Source: Colletotrichum lupini
Lineage: Eukaryota; Ascomycota; Sordariomycetes; Glomerellales; Glomerellaceae
Assembly: GCF_023278565.1 (NCBI RefSeq)
Contig: NC_064681.1
Coordinates: 2,790,001-2,854,000 of the forward strand
Length of the DNA stretch: 64,000 nt
Reading direction: 5' to 3'
A model generated the notes under the pieces. That model was given only the letters and a program-made list of their open reading frames with translations. It was not told the origin of the DNA and did no database searches. The position numbers and the translations under genes are program-made. Below are positions 1 to 12,653 of this stretch, one piece after another (the stretch's first letter is position 1; each line of letters opens with the position of its first letter).

Positions 1-165
1 CTGCTCCTCGTCGCTGAAGTCGTCTTCGTCCTCGCTGTCGACTTTGCGCCTCTTGGCACTGCGGCCTCCTTTGCGCAGCTCCTCAGCCTCGGAGTCGTAG
101 CCCTGGTCGAGGTCGTCGTCGCTCTCGTCTGCGTCGAGAAACTTGTTTCGTTTTTCGGGAGCCAT
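1..165 (-). CDS. 5' end of an acidic, probably nuclear protein (partial)
   Basis: Only the first 55 codons lie in the window, read leftward from an ATG at 165-163 with no stop before the edge. The peptide starts MAPEKRNKFLDADESDDD, is rich in Asp/Glu and Ser, and has a basic cluster AKRRKV near residue 43 followed by another acidic run. Alternating acidic stretches and a short basic patch are common in nucleolar ribosome-assembly factors, so a nuclear or nucleolar location is my inference. No catalytic domain is visible and I do not recognise the gene. It is divergent from the aldehyde dehydrogenase, sharing a 492-bp intergenic region. Confidence 0.75.
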   Translation of the reverse strand, partial: MAPEKRNKFLDADESDDDLDQGYDSEAEELRKGGRSAKRRKVDSEDEDDFSDEEQ

Positions 166-657
166 AGCGGCTTGCTGGGACTTGGAATGGATAAACGGTG
201 GGTCCTCAAAGTATTGAAATGCTAGCAACGGCAAGATACAATTTCCCTACTGCAGCCTTGTCGGTAGCCTCGTGGTCGGCGGTAATGCAACTGTCGTTGT
301 ACGATATCCAAGCAAAAGTCCGCGATCCCAGGGCGCGCGGTCTGTAAAAAAATTAGAGCAGGTCTTATCGCCAATATCTTATCGGCGGTGGTACTGATTG
401 ATTACATCATCCCCTTATCTTACCGCGTTCCCCACAAGCGCGGTCCGGCAGGAGGTCACAGGTGCGGCGGTTGCCCCTCCATGCCATTGCCCCTCCACCT
501 GCCCCTCAGTGAGCTCACGATTCATGAAGGGGGATATCTAAGCTGCGAATTGCCTCCTGATCAACAACTGTGAACTGATTCCCTTTTTCTCATTCATAGT
601 CTTCTCTCTTCAACTTGAACCTTTTGATACCCCCGTGAAGAAGAGAATCAACTAAAC
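166..657. other. Divergent promoter region
   Basis: This 492-bp gap separates two divergent genes and must hold both promoters. It contains three TTATC (GATA-factor) motifs between 364 and 420 and a CCAAT at 371. The last 60 bp before the ATG at 658 are CT-rich and then AC-rich, ending in ACTAAAC, as is usual for filamentous-fungal leaders. A short open frame at 388-573 has no coding character. Confidence 0.5.
364..420 (-). promoter_or_regulatory. Cluster of GATA-type sites upstream of aldehyde dehydrogenase
   Basis: CTTATCG occurs at 364-370 and 378-384 and CTTATCT at 414-420, all giving GATAA on the minus strand. Paired GATA sites within about 30 bp are the usual binding arrangement of AreA/NIT2-type nitrogen regulators. 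Whether they act on the dehydrogenase, the leftward gene or neither is inference. Confidence 0.3.
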
Positions 658-2596
658 ATGTCTGTCGAAGTCCTCAAGACCATCTCTCCCACCACCAATG
701 AGGCCATCCTCACCCGCAACGGCGTCTCCCAGGCCGACTTAGATGAGCTTCCCAACACCGCCACCAAGGCTTTCGAGTCATGGAGCAAGACCTCGCTGGC
801 CGACCGCAAGACCATCGTCAAGAAGGCTCTGAGCCTCCTCCTCGAGCAAAAGGATGACCTCGCCCAAGAGCTTACCGTCCAGATGGGCCGCCCTTGTGCC
901 TACACCGGCGTCGAAATCGCCACGGCGGTGAAGCGCGGCGAGTACCTCCTCAAGATTGCCGATGACGTCCTCAAGGACACCGACGGCGAGGCTGAGAAGG
1001 GATTCAAGCGCTTCATTCGCAAGGTTCCCGTTGGCCCGGTCCTCGTCCTCTTTGCCTGGAATGTGGGTTCTCTTTTGTCTCCTACTTTTCGTGGCTTCTC
1101 CCGTTACGTGGTGTCCGCAGCACGTTGAATGTTTCCATTGCTGTGAGACAAACGCGCAAACTGCTGAGCCACCACCACCGCGATACCGCTGTCTCTCTTA
1201 CTGACATCACACTCCCAGTACCCTTACCTCATTCTGGTCAACTCGCTCATTCCCGCGCTATTGTCTGGCAACACCGTCATCTTGAAGCCCTCACCGCAGA
1301 CTCCGACAATTGTGGAGCGCGTGGCCAAGGTGTTTGAGGAGGCCGGTCTCCCGGCCGGCGTGCTGCAGTACTTCCACTGCGGCTCTCCCGTCATGATTGA
1401 GTCCATCGTGCGTAACCCCAAGGTGAAGCTCGTTGCCTTCACCGGCTCCGTGGCCGGTGGTCTGGCCGTGCAGCAGGCTGCGTCGGACCGTGTCGTCAAC
1501 GTCGGTTTGGAGTTGGGAGGAAAGGACCCGGCCTACATCCGTAGCGATGTGGACATTGACTGGGCCGCGGCCGAGATCGTCGACGGCGCCGTCTTCAACT
1601 CGGGACAGAGCTGCTGCTCCGTCGAGAGGGTGTATGTTGACGACAAGATTCACGATGCCTTTGTCGAAGCCGTCCAGAAGGTTCTCAAGGGGTACGTGCT
1701 CGGAGACCCGTTTGACAAGGGCACGCACGTTGGCCCCGTCATCTCAAAGCGTTCCCAGGAAGCCATCGAGTCGCACATCAAGGACGCCCTCTCCAAGGGC
1801 GCCACTGACGCAACCCCCGAGAACGAGTCCTTCAGCAACCCCCCGCCCAAGGGCAACTTTGTCAAGCCCACGCTCCTCACGGGCGTGGATCACTCGATGA
1901 CCGTCATGACGGAGGAGACGTTTGGACCGGTGATTCCCGTCCAGCGGGTCAAGAGTGACGAGGAGGCTGTCAAGTTCATGAACGACAGCGAGTTCGGCCT
2001 GACGGCCAGCATCTGGACCAAGGACACGGACCGCGGCTACGAGCTCGCGGACCAGGTCGAAGCAGGAACCGTCTTCGTTAACCGATGCGATTACCCCAGC
2101 CCAGTGAGCATACCCTACAAGCAACAAACATGCCATTTCTTATCTATCCTTGGCGATCATCCGACCTGTATTCTGCCCGCTCCGATCACTATCCTCCGTG
2201 TTTGTTTGTCTCCGGTCCCCACCCTTTCCCCATTCCTTAGCCCGATGCTCCCCCCCGCCCCGAACGCTAGAGTTGGCAAAGTGTTAGGAAGTTCCGACTC
2301 GGAGCGGGTAGCCGCATTTCATCTTCCTTTTCTTTTGTTGTTTTATCTGCCTGCCGGCTTTCGCAAACTCTATACACTCGCCAGTCGTTTTTGTTTTCCC
2401 ACCAGCCTGCAAGCCATCTTCGTCATCAAGCCACCGCCATCATCCTTCCCACCAGAGTCTTCGGTACTGACAACTCATTTAGGACCTAGCGTGGACGGGT
2501 TGGAAGAACTCCGGCAAGGGGCAGACCCTAAGCCGCTTCGGCTACGATCAGTTTGTCAAGCTCAAGAGCTACCACTTGAAGGACTACCCCAAATGA
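658..2596 (+). CDS. Aldehyde dehydrogenase family protein (3 exons)
   Basis: Model: join(658..1062, 1219..2103, 2483..2596), 467 residues. An NAD(P)-dependent aldehyde dehydrogenase that oxidises an aldehyde to the acid; the substrate cannot be read from sequence. Visible motifs are KPSPQTP (cofactor binding), LELGGK with the general-base Glu233, FNSGQSCCS with nucleophile Cys267, and the EETFGPV and NSGKG segments of the C-terminal part. Intron 1 (156 nt) joins FAWN to YPYL in phase 0. Intron 2 is unusually long at 379 nt but has a good TACTGAC branch site and CATTTAG acceptor, and joins DYPSP to DLAWTGWKNSGKG. There is no signal peptide, so it is probably cytosolic. The length is near the family norm of about 470-500. 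The ATG at 658 sits in an AACATG context and is the first of its frame. Confidence 0.9.
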
Positions 2597-3711
2597 GCGG
2601 TAGGACCGTAGCCTTCCTCCTCGCGTGAGCACGCCTTGCGCCCGCTGTCACTGGCTTCTCCCGTGTCATGTGGGAAAGCTTGGGTGAGAAGGAGGAGGAG
2701 GGGTGTTGGTGATGTTGTTAGGATGGTGTTTTGCCCGGTGAAGAGCAGAGATCGCGGCGGCGGGATATGCCAGGCGGAGGAGGCTCTATCTAGTCAGCAC
2801 TGTCTCTGTCAGGAACCCGAATCCCGGGTCCCAAGGCTTTACTGCTAAACTCGAGCCCACGTCAGAGAAGACGGCGTTCCTTCAGCGCACAGGCTGCCGC
2901 TTCTCTGGTGGACACTAGCATGGCGTAGTCTTCCTTGACAAGTTGTTGAAGCAGTGGGCGGCCGGATGTCTGTGTCATTGTTAGTCTGAGCCAGAGCATC
3001 GGAGACAGATGCACGATGGAGAAGTGGATATGGCACGATCACACGATATTGTTAACGCTTGAAAAATCAAAGATACCTCTTGTTTTGTTACTCTCACCTC
3101 ACCTCACCTCGCTCGGTTCGTCAGTCCCAAGCCAAGGAGCGGGCGGAACTACCCATGACAAACCTGCCATGTGACGTGACTACTAGTCAAACTTTTTGGA
3201 AGCAAAAGCTGGCACCAAGCTGAAGCAATGGCATGATCAACACGACCCGCCGACAGCGCCAAGTTGTCAGTGTCACTCACGTCGACGGCGTTCGCTATAC
3301 GCTCAGATGGCTCACGTTGGGTTGGAATCATGCCACTAAGTGAATGGCAGTCGTGATCCGTGTGTCCACGCACGATCGTTCCACCTCTCCTTGCATCCCC
3401 GACGAGCTGGTACGCTAATTCCCCCTCGTGTCCTCTCTGCATCTGTCTTCCACTTCCGACGCCGGCCTCCGTGATTCCCACGGCCGCGCTCGGAACATGC
3501 GGTGTCGAAGACGGCAGGTAGGGTGGTAGATCGCTGCAGCGTGGCAGCGTGGCATGGGCATGGGCGATTCCGAGACCGAGACTGTGAGTGGTCGGTTTGC
3601 GACGTGATGCGATGCGTTTGTGCGTTTGCATGCCGATTGTGTATCCGCTTTTGGCATCTTCACACGTTTTTCTCTCTCCCTCTTCTCTTTTGCTGCGTGG
3701 AGGAGGCGTGT

Positions 3712-3736
3712 GCAGCAGCAGCAGCAGCAGCAGCAG
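3712..3736 (+). repeat. (GCA)n microsatellite, about 8 units
   Basis: A perfect run of GCA triplets ending in G at 3736, in non-coding DNA. It encodes poly-Ala, poly-Ser or poly-Gln in spurious frames, which explains the misleading open frames over this region. Confidence 0.9.
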
Positions 3737-6406
3737 TCCGAGGGCCGACAAACGGGGGACGTGTCATCATTCCCCTTGGTCCCCCTTGCATGGCGGATAC
3801 AACCACACGCACGCATACGGATACAGAAAATAAGCTCAAGCTCGACACGGAAACGGCGCGGAGAAAGAAAGCATTTTTTGTCGTCTCGTTGTCGCAACCG
3901 GGGTTGTCCCCACCCGTGCGGTGTCTTGTCTGCTGGCTTTCCTCATGAGACGAACGACATCTTACGGGGCTAGGCCCTGTTGTAATGTGAGAAACTCTGC
4001 GAGTCTGAGTAAGTCACCAGAGAGTTATGACTGTGAGTAATGCCATTCGAGGTTGAACTGTTACAAGGTTAACAACGCAGAAATAAAGTGTAAATACAGC
4101 CAAGACACCTAAGCATCGAAACAACCATGCAAGACCCTTGAAACCCGGAAACCGCGAGTGCGAGATCTACCGAAAAAGCCTCGTGAAGCTTTTTTTTTTT
4201 TTTCCCTTCCTTACTGCGGTACGTCGTCTCGTCGCATTCAGACTGAAAAATGACAGAGTCTTGTTTAGATCAACGTTGGAGTTTAATTGTGACATGTATG
4301 GTGTGTGAATTACGGCTCCGGAAGCGTCTTACAATATGTTTGAAGGAGGCAAAATAATTTCGTAGGCGAAAAACTACAGAGAAAGAGGATCCGACTCGTG
4401 CGAGACACATCCTGTAGGAAAGCTTGACAATGTGGCCAATCTCTCAAGTCGATCCTGTTTCCCATTGCGGACAGTATACGATAACGACACCTTTCACGTT
4501 ATGGACTCTCTAGAGATTCTGGAAGCAAACATGAACGTTGGGCAAGAGAAGCGTACGTGCGGGCGGCCGCGCCGGCGTGGGATATCGTCGAGTTTAAACA
4601 ATGGAAAAGCTTGCGTGGCAATGGCCGAGAACATCTCGAGGGGCGATTCCAGGATTCGCCTTCAGTGTGTTTTGTTAAAACCCTTTCGGAATTGTGTCTC
4701 ATTGCGGACATGTACGAAACAACAAGAAGACCGCATGAGGCACACTGTTATCGTTGCGGAAACATAACGACTTTTTTCCTCTTCCTCTTCTACGCCGCAA
4801 TAAAACCGTCGACTTGCTCGAATGCGGCCGGAGAGGGTAGGAGGGTGACGGTGATGGAGGCAATCGTCGGCCGCTGGGGAGGCGAAAAAGAAGAGCGGGG
4901 AGTGGGAGGGCGTGTCGTTCGTATGCAGCAGAGAGTGGTGATGGGGATATCTCGGTAGGTTTCAGTCGTTTTCCTTGATGGTTTTCCTCCGTACGGACGC
5001 AGTGGCACACACGAGTTTCGGTACTACAGAGCGGGATGGGCGGATGGGAGTAGTCGCGGAGTGAAGAAAGGCGAGAGATAGTGTAGGAGGAAAAAAAAAA
5101 CACGAGAATTTGCCCTGCTTTCGTGCTGCGCCCCGACGTTGGACTCTTGAAACTTTCCGCAAACGGAATATACGATGATTCTGATGCTGGTGTTTGCCAA
5201 GTTTGAGAGTGCATCGTACACTAACTACCGCAGCCATAGGAGAGAGCCGCACGATGAGAGGAAAAAACTGCCGGTTGGGTTCATTGGGCTTTTCTTTGGG
5301 GAGCTTGGCAAGTCATCAAAGCCAAGAGCAACTGCCGCGTCCAGCCATGTTGGGGGCTACTTTTGAGGCTATCTTGGGTCGGTGATCCGTCCGTGCTTGC
5401 TTGGTGTAGTTTTGTCGATGTCGATATCGATGCATCGGGCAAGATGTCAAGATAGTCGACCGTGACTGGTGGTGTGTGTGTTGTCTCCACTATCGAACCG
5501 AATTGGCCAATGACTTTGGGGGTGAGTGGTGGGGCCGTTCCGGAGCCGGTGTTTCTCGGCGGTGAGGGGTTCAGTGGTCTCGGGGGTGTGTAGTCACTTT
5601 GGTGGAAGGAGTGAAGGAGAGGAGAGCGCTGATCTGGAGATACCTAGAGCCACCAGACGGGACGCTTAGTTAAGCCACCGGGGGCCAGTGCTGAGCGGGA
5701 AGGGTGGGGCCTCGGCTCTCCAGGTACATAGTGTAGTCTTGGGGGCAGCCGCCATCTTTCGTAGCGTGCAATTCTCTGTGCGACGTGCCTTGCACCACGC
5801 CTAGTTGGTCGGTTTACTGGCTTGACTGGTGCCAATTCGCTGTCAGGGAGGCTCACGAGGCTCTGTCAGTCAGTAGGTACCCTACTGTGAGGTGTCACTC
5901 TGTACCTTACTGAAGCTGGTGATGGCTTCAAGGACCGCACATCCGTTGACTGTCGAGTCTGTTAGGTAAGCTGGGCTACGCGCCGCTCTCTCACGAACTG
6001 GCCCAAACTCTACCAGCCTATTAACCCATCTATCCATCTGTGTACGGATACTCTAGCTACTATCTCTATCCAAGCTAGCTAGCTCCTCAGATCACAGATC
6101 ACAGGTCCCAGAAAGATCACACACCCCTCTCCACCACTCTTCACGGGTATCCACCCTCGCTCTCCCTTCGCTTTTGCCGTAACTCAGTTGCCCTGGTAGG
6201 GCACTTGATCTGGAAAGCGGTGCTTCCGTGACGCCGTCGCCTGCCTCTGCCGCGTCCTCCATCTGTGATCCATCATCCCCTCCCCTCTCTTGATCTCCCC
6301 TCTTTCCAGCTGGGTAGTCCGAGCAAGTCCCGCTGTGGCACACTGAAGCTTGCGGACGCTAACGAACAGTCGGGTTCGATCCAATGGAAATGGTTTGCAG
6401 CCACCA

Positions 6407-6426
6407 GGGGGGGGGAGGGGAGGGGG
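6407..6426 (+). repeat. G-run tract (possible G-quadruplex)
   Basis: Nine G, A, four G, A, five G in 20 bases. With the first run long enough to supply two G-tracts, it meets a simple four-tract quadruplex rule. Smaller G runs lie at about 6825 and 7062. No gene is near. Confidence 0.5.
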
Positions 6427-6600
6427 TTTTCTTCTCTTGCAGCAGATCACGGATCGTCGAGACCTGGGCTGGGCTGGCGGACACGGCGTCGACGAGGCGA
6501 GCTGCCAAACCCTTGCCCTGGGACGCGCGAGAGAGAGAGATAGAGAGAGGGAGCCCAGCCAGCTGGCAAGCCTGGCAGGGCCTACGGAGTATACACTACA

Positions 6601-9600
6601 CTACTAGGTAGGCATATGGATCTGACCAAGGGTTGATACGTGCTGAAAAGCCCCCGATCGGGAAGAGGCGTGGCCCCCTCCACTGTCAGCACTGACTGGT
6701 TTTGGAGGCTAGAGGGGCTTTTATTGGATCGAGTCTATTTGCTGGGTTAAATTGGCAAATGGCACATCATTTTACTGGTTTGGGGCTGAAAGAGGGATTC
6801 ACGTCCCAAATCCCGATATTGAAGGGGGGGGGAAAAGAGTATGCGAGGAAACAAGCAAACATGCTGAGACGAGCTGGGGATATTACCGATCCAGAGATTT
6901 CTCTCGGTTGACCCAGGTTGTCAGGCACGCCAGGCACAGGGCGAACGCGAAGGTGCAGGGGCAAGCGACCGTGCAAAGCAAGCATTGCAGGCATTGCAAT
7001 CCTTTTCCCGCCATGATCTGCCTATTGCAGATTGCTGGGCGAGATGAGAGTCTGCAGCCAGAGGGGGGGCCTGCAAGCTGCAATCTGCAAAGGCAGGGGG
7101 CGGCAAGCATACGTTCCAAATCATTGGGAATCAATACCTACGGATATTCGTACGTACGGGTACCGCAGTATCGGAATAAGGAAAATCGTCAGCATCAAAT
7201 CATCTGCATCATGGCTTCACCGCCATCATCATCATCATCAATCCATCATCTAGGTGTCACCATCCCCCAGCGGGGTTCGCAACCCACCAGCTCGGAACCA
7301 GTGAGACGCGTGAGAAGCTGTGAAAGTAAGTGCTTGCGTCTTGCTTGGCCCTGCAACTATCTCTACTCCCCACACACCCCTTTGGCTTCAGCTTCGTGCA
7401 GCTTTCGTGGGGCTTGCAAAAGCCGTGGTGCCTGACGGTTTCGCTCGTGTAACTCGATCGTATATGCAGTTTTGGTGATGTAGGTTACCTATCTCCATCC
7501 GTGTCTTCCGTGTGCAGCTGTCAGCACATGAGTACCGTCCACTAGGCAAGATACGCCGCACGTCTGCGTTCGAACCCGGTGATGGACGTTTGGTGATGAG
7601 GATCAACCGCCAACCAATTTAAGCCCCCGTCCCTTCAGTCCGACGATGTGCAGCCCAGTCCGACAGCCCCAGTGCTCCTCCCCATGCTCCCCTCTCCCCC
7701 TCACCCACCTCTTTTTGGTGGGCGTACGCTTGCTGCAAGCCGAGAAGCCCACGAAGCCCTCGCAGACATGTCCCAAAGCGTCCATCCTTCTTCGTTTGCT
7801 AGACTCTTCGGGGTATCGCGGCTTGGTGCTCACCGCCCACGGGACCTGGAACTTGGCAAGATTGGGCGTTAGTCCCATGCACGTTCTGGTCTTGTAGGCT
7901 GTAGCCTGTAGGACTCTGTCAGGGCAAGCTGGCAAACGCGGATGTGGCGCGGGAAGACAGAGATCAGAGGTGAGGGGGAAAGCAGAGAAACAGACGCCAC
8001 GACAAGCCCGACATGTCCAGCATCTGCTCTGTGCACTAAACATCGTACACTGAGGACCGAATGCTCTGTGCTTCTCTTCTGACACGCTGACAAGTCTCTA
8101 CCAGCGCCCGTTTCCGCGCCTCTTTTGCTTGCCTGTGTCAGCATCTCTAAAACGGTTGAGGCTTGGAAGATGTTTCCAATGCCTCAAGCTATGGCTCTCT
8201 CTCTCACTCTCTGGTCATGTGTTCCAAACGAAACGTGAGTTCGTTCTAGTGCTTGGCGTTGAGGCTGTGGAGGCTTCACTTCTACGACGACTACGACTAC
8301 GACAGAAATGCACCTCACCCCCCTCATCTGCTGTACGTGTACATACAGATTTGGTCCATTAATAGAAGCCAAGAGTCTTGGTATCATTGGTGAAGAAAAC
8401 GATGATGATGCCTAGAGAAATGCAGCTAATGCATCAAGAACCACCCAAGAGTCGCAGAGTCCGGACTGGAAAAAGGGCTGCAAGAAGACCCAAGGAATGC
8501 CCAAAGTGTCAGGGGTCCTTGATTACATTCCTGCAAAATTGTTCAGCCCCAAAGGGCACGGGTTTGACCATTGTCGCAGGGGTTCCGCATCGCATTCCAG
8601 CTGCTGCGTACTGCGCTGGCGGAAACAGGGATGGTAATTAGTACGGATACAGGTGCTGGAATGTAAGCCAGCCTCATTCGAAACTATGCTGAAGAAAGAA
8701 GCGGTAAAGAATGGACAGCAATTGATATCCAGGTAATGAGAGTACGTGGAGTAGCAGGGCTGAGGGCTGGACTGATGCTACTCTGGAATGGCCGGATGAG
8801 ATGGGATTGAGTGTTGGAATGCTTGAAGCTCCACGCTTCCCACGGCCAACGAGAGGAATGTCAGACTCAACCTCATACTCGGCCGGTTCACTACCTCGTA
8901 ACACACGACGACATGTTTCCGAGCCTGGAATCCGGTACAAATGTCTCGTCGATCGCGTGTCTGAAGCTCAAACCAGAGTGTCTAGTGTCTAGCGTACGAT
9001 GATGCCGCCCGTATACAGACTCAGAAAAGAGTGTACGGATGCAGAATACTAGGGAAACCGTTGCCGTACTACCACATCCGGGTTTCCCGTTACCACGCTC
9101 CGTGCCTCATGCCAACGATCATCGCGAGAGGCAACGGGTAACCTCAACTCTACGATCGCGATGCCGATAGCGACGGACATGAACGGAGTACGACCCGCCC
9201 AAACAAGACAGCTCGTAAGAATCCACAAGAGAGTGAGAGCCCTATCGTCTCGTCGCGGCAGCCCTGGCCGCTGTCGCCTGAAGATGAAGGGGAAAGCTCC
9301 GATGACAAACTCTACTTGTCTCGAGAAGTAAGTGAAGAAGGTGGTGTAGCTTTCGGCATCACGCGGGCTTCTGCTGTAACCCTCTAACTCTCTCTCCCCC
9401 CTTGTCCCTATCCCCCCATGCCTTTCGAGTTTCCTAATCCATGCCCTGCCTTACCAATTCGTACCCATGTTCAATGATGCCACGCCCGACCCAATACAAC
9501 TTTAAATCTGTTGTCGGCTTTTACGTGCGCAACACCAGAAGATGCCTGCAACTTTTGGACTTGCCAGAGCTTACACCCCCCACTGCAGCTTAGGTTGGGC

Positions 9601-12160
9601 TGCAAGCAGTACATACAGTAGACACTCACACACATCGCCGGCCCCCGGACTCCGGCCGTCTGGGTTGGCGGGCGTCGTACACACAGCGCGCGCGGCGGGG
9701 GAACCAGGGGTGTTTCGCGATCGCTTTTCTTTCTTTCCTTCTTACCTAATTACACAAATCTTCCATGCAGCAGCGGGGGCAAGGGCAAGGTAGAAATGAT
9801 GAGGGACCCCGCGCGGGCACGGCCGGAGACAGATCACGGGGGGCACGCCCTGCTTCGGCGGCGGCGGCGGCGGCGGCGGCGTGTCATCGGCCGGGGGAGT
9901 AGGTAGGGTTTCCCAAATGAGAGGAAGGATGACAGATTACCTACAGGCCAGCTCGATCTGGAATCCCGCGGACGCGGCAGCGCGACGAGTAGGTCGGCGG
10001 GCGGGACCTGCATGGTGCCTTGCATATGTTGATGTGTTCCTGAAAAGGTCACGGTCATCTTCAACGCTGCTCCTCCGCGATGCCTCAGAAAAATGTCCGC
10101 AGCCGGCACGACGTGATATGACGCGCCGTAAGGCCCGCGTGCGCTCTGGATAATCTGGAAGCTGGCGTATCCGTATGCAAAGCCCGTCCAAGCAAACGGC
10201 CTTTTTGGTAAGAACACCACTCGGCCGGCCGTTGGTGAGAAATATCGTCGCATCAAAGAGACCAACCCAACCGTGCGGGAGAGCAGTGTCCTTGTCTGTG
10301 TGTATGTGTGTGGTGTGTCTAATTCCAAGTCCGCGATGTCACATCTCGTCCACTCACCAGCCCCGAACCGGCCGACTGCGCATCACTCGGCACCGCAGCA
10401 CCGCACGTAAGAGTTGGTGACTAACAATAAGAGGCATGAAATGAAATGTTCGTTGCGCGCGTATTGCGCAGCAGCGTTACGAAGCACCACACCACCACAC
10501 CCCATGACCTAACACCCATCCTCCCAATCTTGAAACAAATTCTCTTTTTTTTATTACACTACACAACGGACGGAACGTAGCGGTAAGCCGTGGATGAGTG
10601 AGTATGAGTGAGTGAGCCTTACGGCGCCGAGTTTCAGATTCGATGTGAGGGTGGGCAGTCAACTCTCTTTTTTGCGCACTCACTCAGCCCAGTCAGTCAG
10701 TCCGAACTCTCTCTCACTCTCACTCTTACTCTCAATCCTCACGCTCACTCACAGGGCTCTCGCACCTTGGCAAGGGTTGCAGGGGATTCCATTCCGACTG
10801 GGGGCTGCGGGTTCGGCGATCAGCGTACGGCCGGCCGTCTGTGAGCAACTGGAGCACTGGAGAATTCTCCTCCCCCACGCGCACGCGGCGATGATGGTGA
10901 TGATCCTATGCCCCCTGTCCTGCCCTGTCCGTCTCGTGATTGGGGAATTTCCCGACGTCCCCGATCCAATGCTCGATCCAAACACGGAGTTCGAAACTTT
11001 TTACTTTCTGCCTGGTACTCTCTCTCCCTCTCACAGCTCGTTCTCGTTGTTTTGCTTCACCAGGGAGTACAGTCACGTAATGTAGCAAAGTGATCATTCA
11101 AACGTGGTCACAAAATGAACTGGGAAACTTTGTTGCCTATTCACCTAATGCCGTTGTCCCCGTTTGCTGCGGTACAGTCAGCCCACGTAAGATGCCTGAC
11201 ACTCACTCTCTCTTCTTCAAACAACCGATATTGCAACAACGTCGATGGCTCAGCCCAAAACGATAAGCCTCATCGATATCACTTCCTCTCACCCAATTCC
11301 CATCACGGAACTATTCCCAAAGAAGTCGCATTTAACCCAGCAAGCGAGAATCTGTAGCAAAGGCAGCAGCAGTAGTAGCAGTCATCGTCGTTATCGGTAG
11401 GCAGTAGCTTCTTAGGTAGTTTCCCATTGCCTCTACGTCCGTTGCAATGGATACACACCCACACACACCACACTGTACCTGTGTGTGTCCCCCTTCACGA
11501 AAATCCTCCCTCTCCTCCACATCCTTGCGGACCATCGTACTTAGCCTCTCCCGCCTAACCTTGTTCCGCGTCCGTGGCGTCCGTCGGCCGACGGACGGAC
11601 ACTTTTCTTTGGTCGACTTTACGATGGCATGCGTTGTGTTCGCACCTAGGCGGTCTGGCAGTCTGGCGGTCAAGTCGGTCCAGTATGGTTGTTCCTGGGA
11701 GTGCGAATCTGCACGCGGCAGTTTCATCCCACATCTCTCCTCACTCTGAGTCTTGGCCGTACGCACATCACTCTCTCGAACACACGCACACCCCTCCACG
11801 CCATCCTCCACCCTTTCCGCTCCCCGACTGTCTTCCTCCCTCGGATGCTTTTGGCACTGATGAGATGACTGGCACACCTCAAGGGAGGCACTTCCCGAAA
11901 GTCCACGGCGAAGGACAGAGAGGCGGACGGGGACGGGGACGGGGTGTACGGTTAAGAGCCTGGAGGGGAGGGAGTGGAGCTGATGGATTCAGTGGAGGAG
12001 GGGGCGTGCGATCGTTCCCGGGGACGTACGTGCCTTACGCACGTCTTCACCATGCTAGCGCGGCCACGCCCCTCACACCCTCACCCTCCTCCTCACTCAC
12101 TCACTCACTCCTTGCTTCTTTTTCGCTCGTCACACACCACACGCCCCCATGGTTGTGAGC
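6601..12160. other. Gene-poor intergenic DNA, part 2
   Basis: Again no supportable coding region. There are ATC repeats (7224-7240), GGC repeats (9856-9881), CT/CTCACT-rich stretches (about 10705-10752) and CTCA repeats (12092-12110). The 10-base word GTACGGATAC (or ATACGGATAC) recurs at 8641 and 10167. Together with part 1 it makes about 10 kb without a gene, long for a window whose other genes mostly sit within 1-2 kb of each other. It may be extended regulatory DNA for the small gene at 12654 or a decayed region. Confidence 0.45.
9856..9881 (+). repeat. (GGC)n microsatellite
   Basis: An uninterrupted CGG/GGC triplet run in non-coding DNA about 2.8 kb upstream of the gene at 12654. Confidence 0.85.
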
Positions 12161-12653
12161 CCACCGATCTGGGAATAGATATATGCTTCTACTTCCCACC
12201 CTCTCCTTCCCGTTGCTTGCTTCTTCTCACCAGTATTCAAATCAACAACAGGAATCAAATTAAACAACGATCCAATAAGTCAACCAATCTATATCCTTGA
12301 CCATTAGATTTCTCCAAGGCTGAGCCTAAACTCCACCAACAAGACACCAAGGAACCAGAGAGCTGGAAGAAAAAGCAAAGAAGTTCAGGAACACATCAAG
12401 ATTATCGGGAACACAGACCAGATCCACGAGACAAGGGGGAACATCTAGGAAAGATATATCACCACTCATCCTCCCGCCATCTTCGGAAATCTTAAACATC
12501 AACAACTTGAAGAATCATCCCTTCGATCACCATCAACAAACAAACAATACATCCATCCCTGTGAACACCGCGGTGCTGGAGTTACATACACACATCAACA
12601 TATAATACCATCACTCCGCACTTCAACATCTTCACCACCCACCACCATTCACA
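12161..12653 (+). promoter_or_regulatory. Likely long 5' leader of the gene at 12654
   Basis: Over about 450 bp the plus strand is rich in A and C and poor in G, full of CAA, ACC and ATCAAC words, and continuous with the ATG at 12654 (CACAATGCA). CA-rich, G-poor plus-strand DNA of this kind is typical of fungal 5' untranslated leaders. The transcription start is not identifiable, and short upstream ATGs are present, so upstream-ORF control is possible. Confidence 0.4.

Larger units (their letters stand above)
2597..6600. other. Gene-poor intergenic DNA, part 1
   Basis: No convincing gene in either strand. The open frames here (for example 3149-3751 and 4699-5214 minus) are low-complexity, unrelated to known domains, and overlap equally long frames on the other strand. 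Contents worth noting: a GCA repeat at 3712-3736, a poly-T tract near 4191-4203, the inverted CCG triplet CCGTACGG at 4989-4996, and two copies of the recurring word TACGGATAC (3816, 6043). Confidence 0.5.

Noticed and set aside
3149..3973. Overlapping frames of 117-200 codons on both strands
   Set aside because: They are driven by the GCA repeat, which gives poly-Ala, poly-Cys, poly-Ser or poly-Gln depending on phase.
7560..7590. GTTCGAACC resembling a tRNA B box
   Set aside because: The flanking bases do not form a T stem and no D arm or acceptor stem can be found at the right distance.
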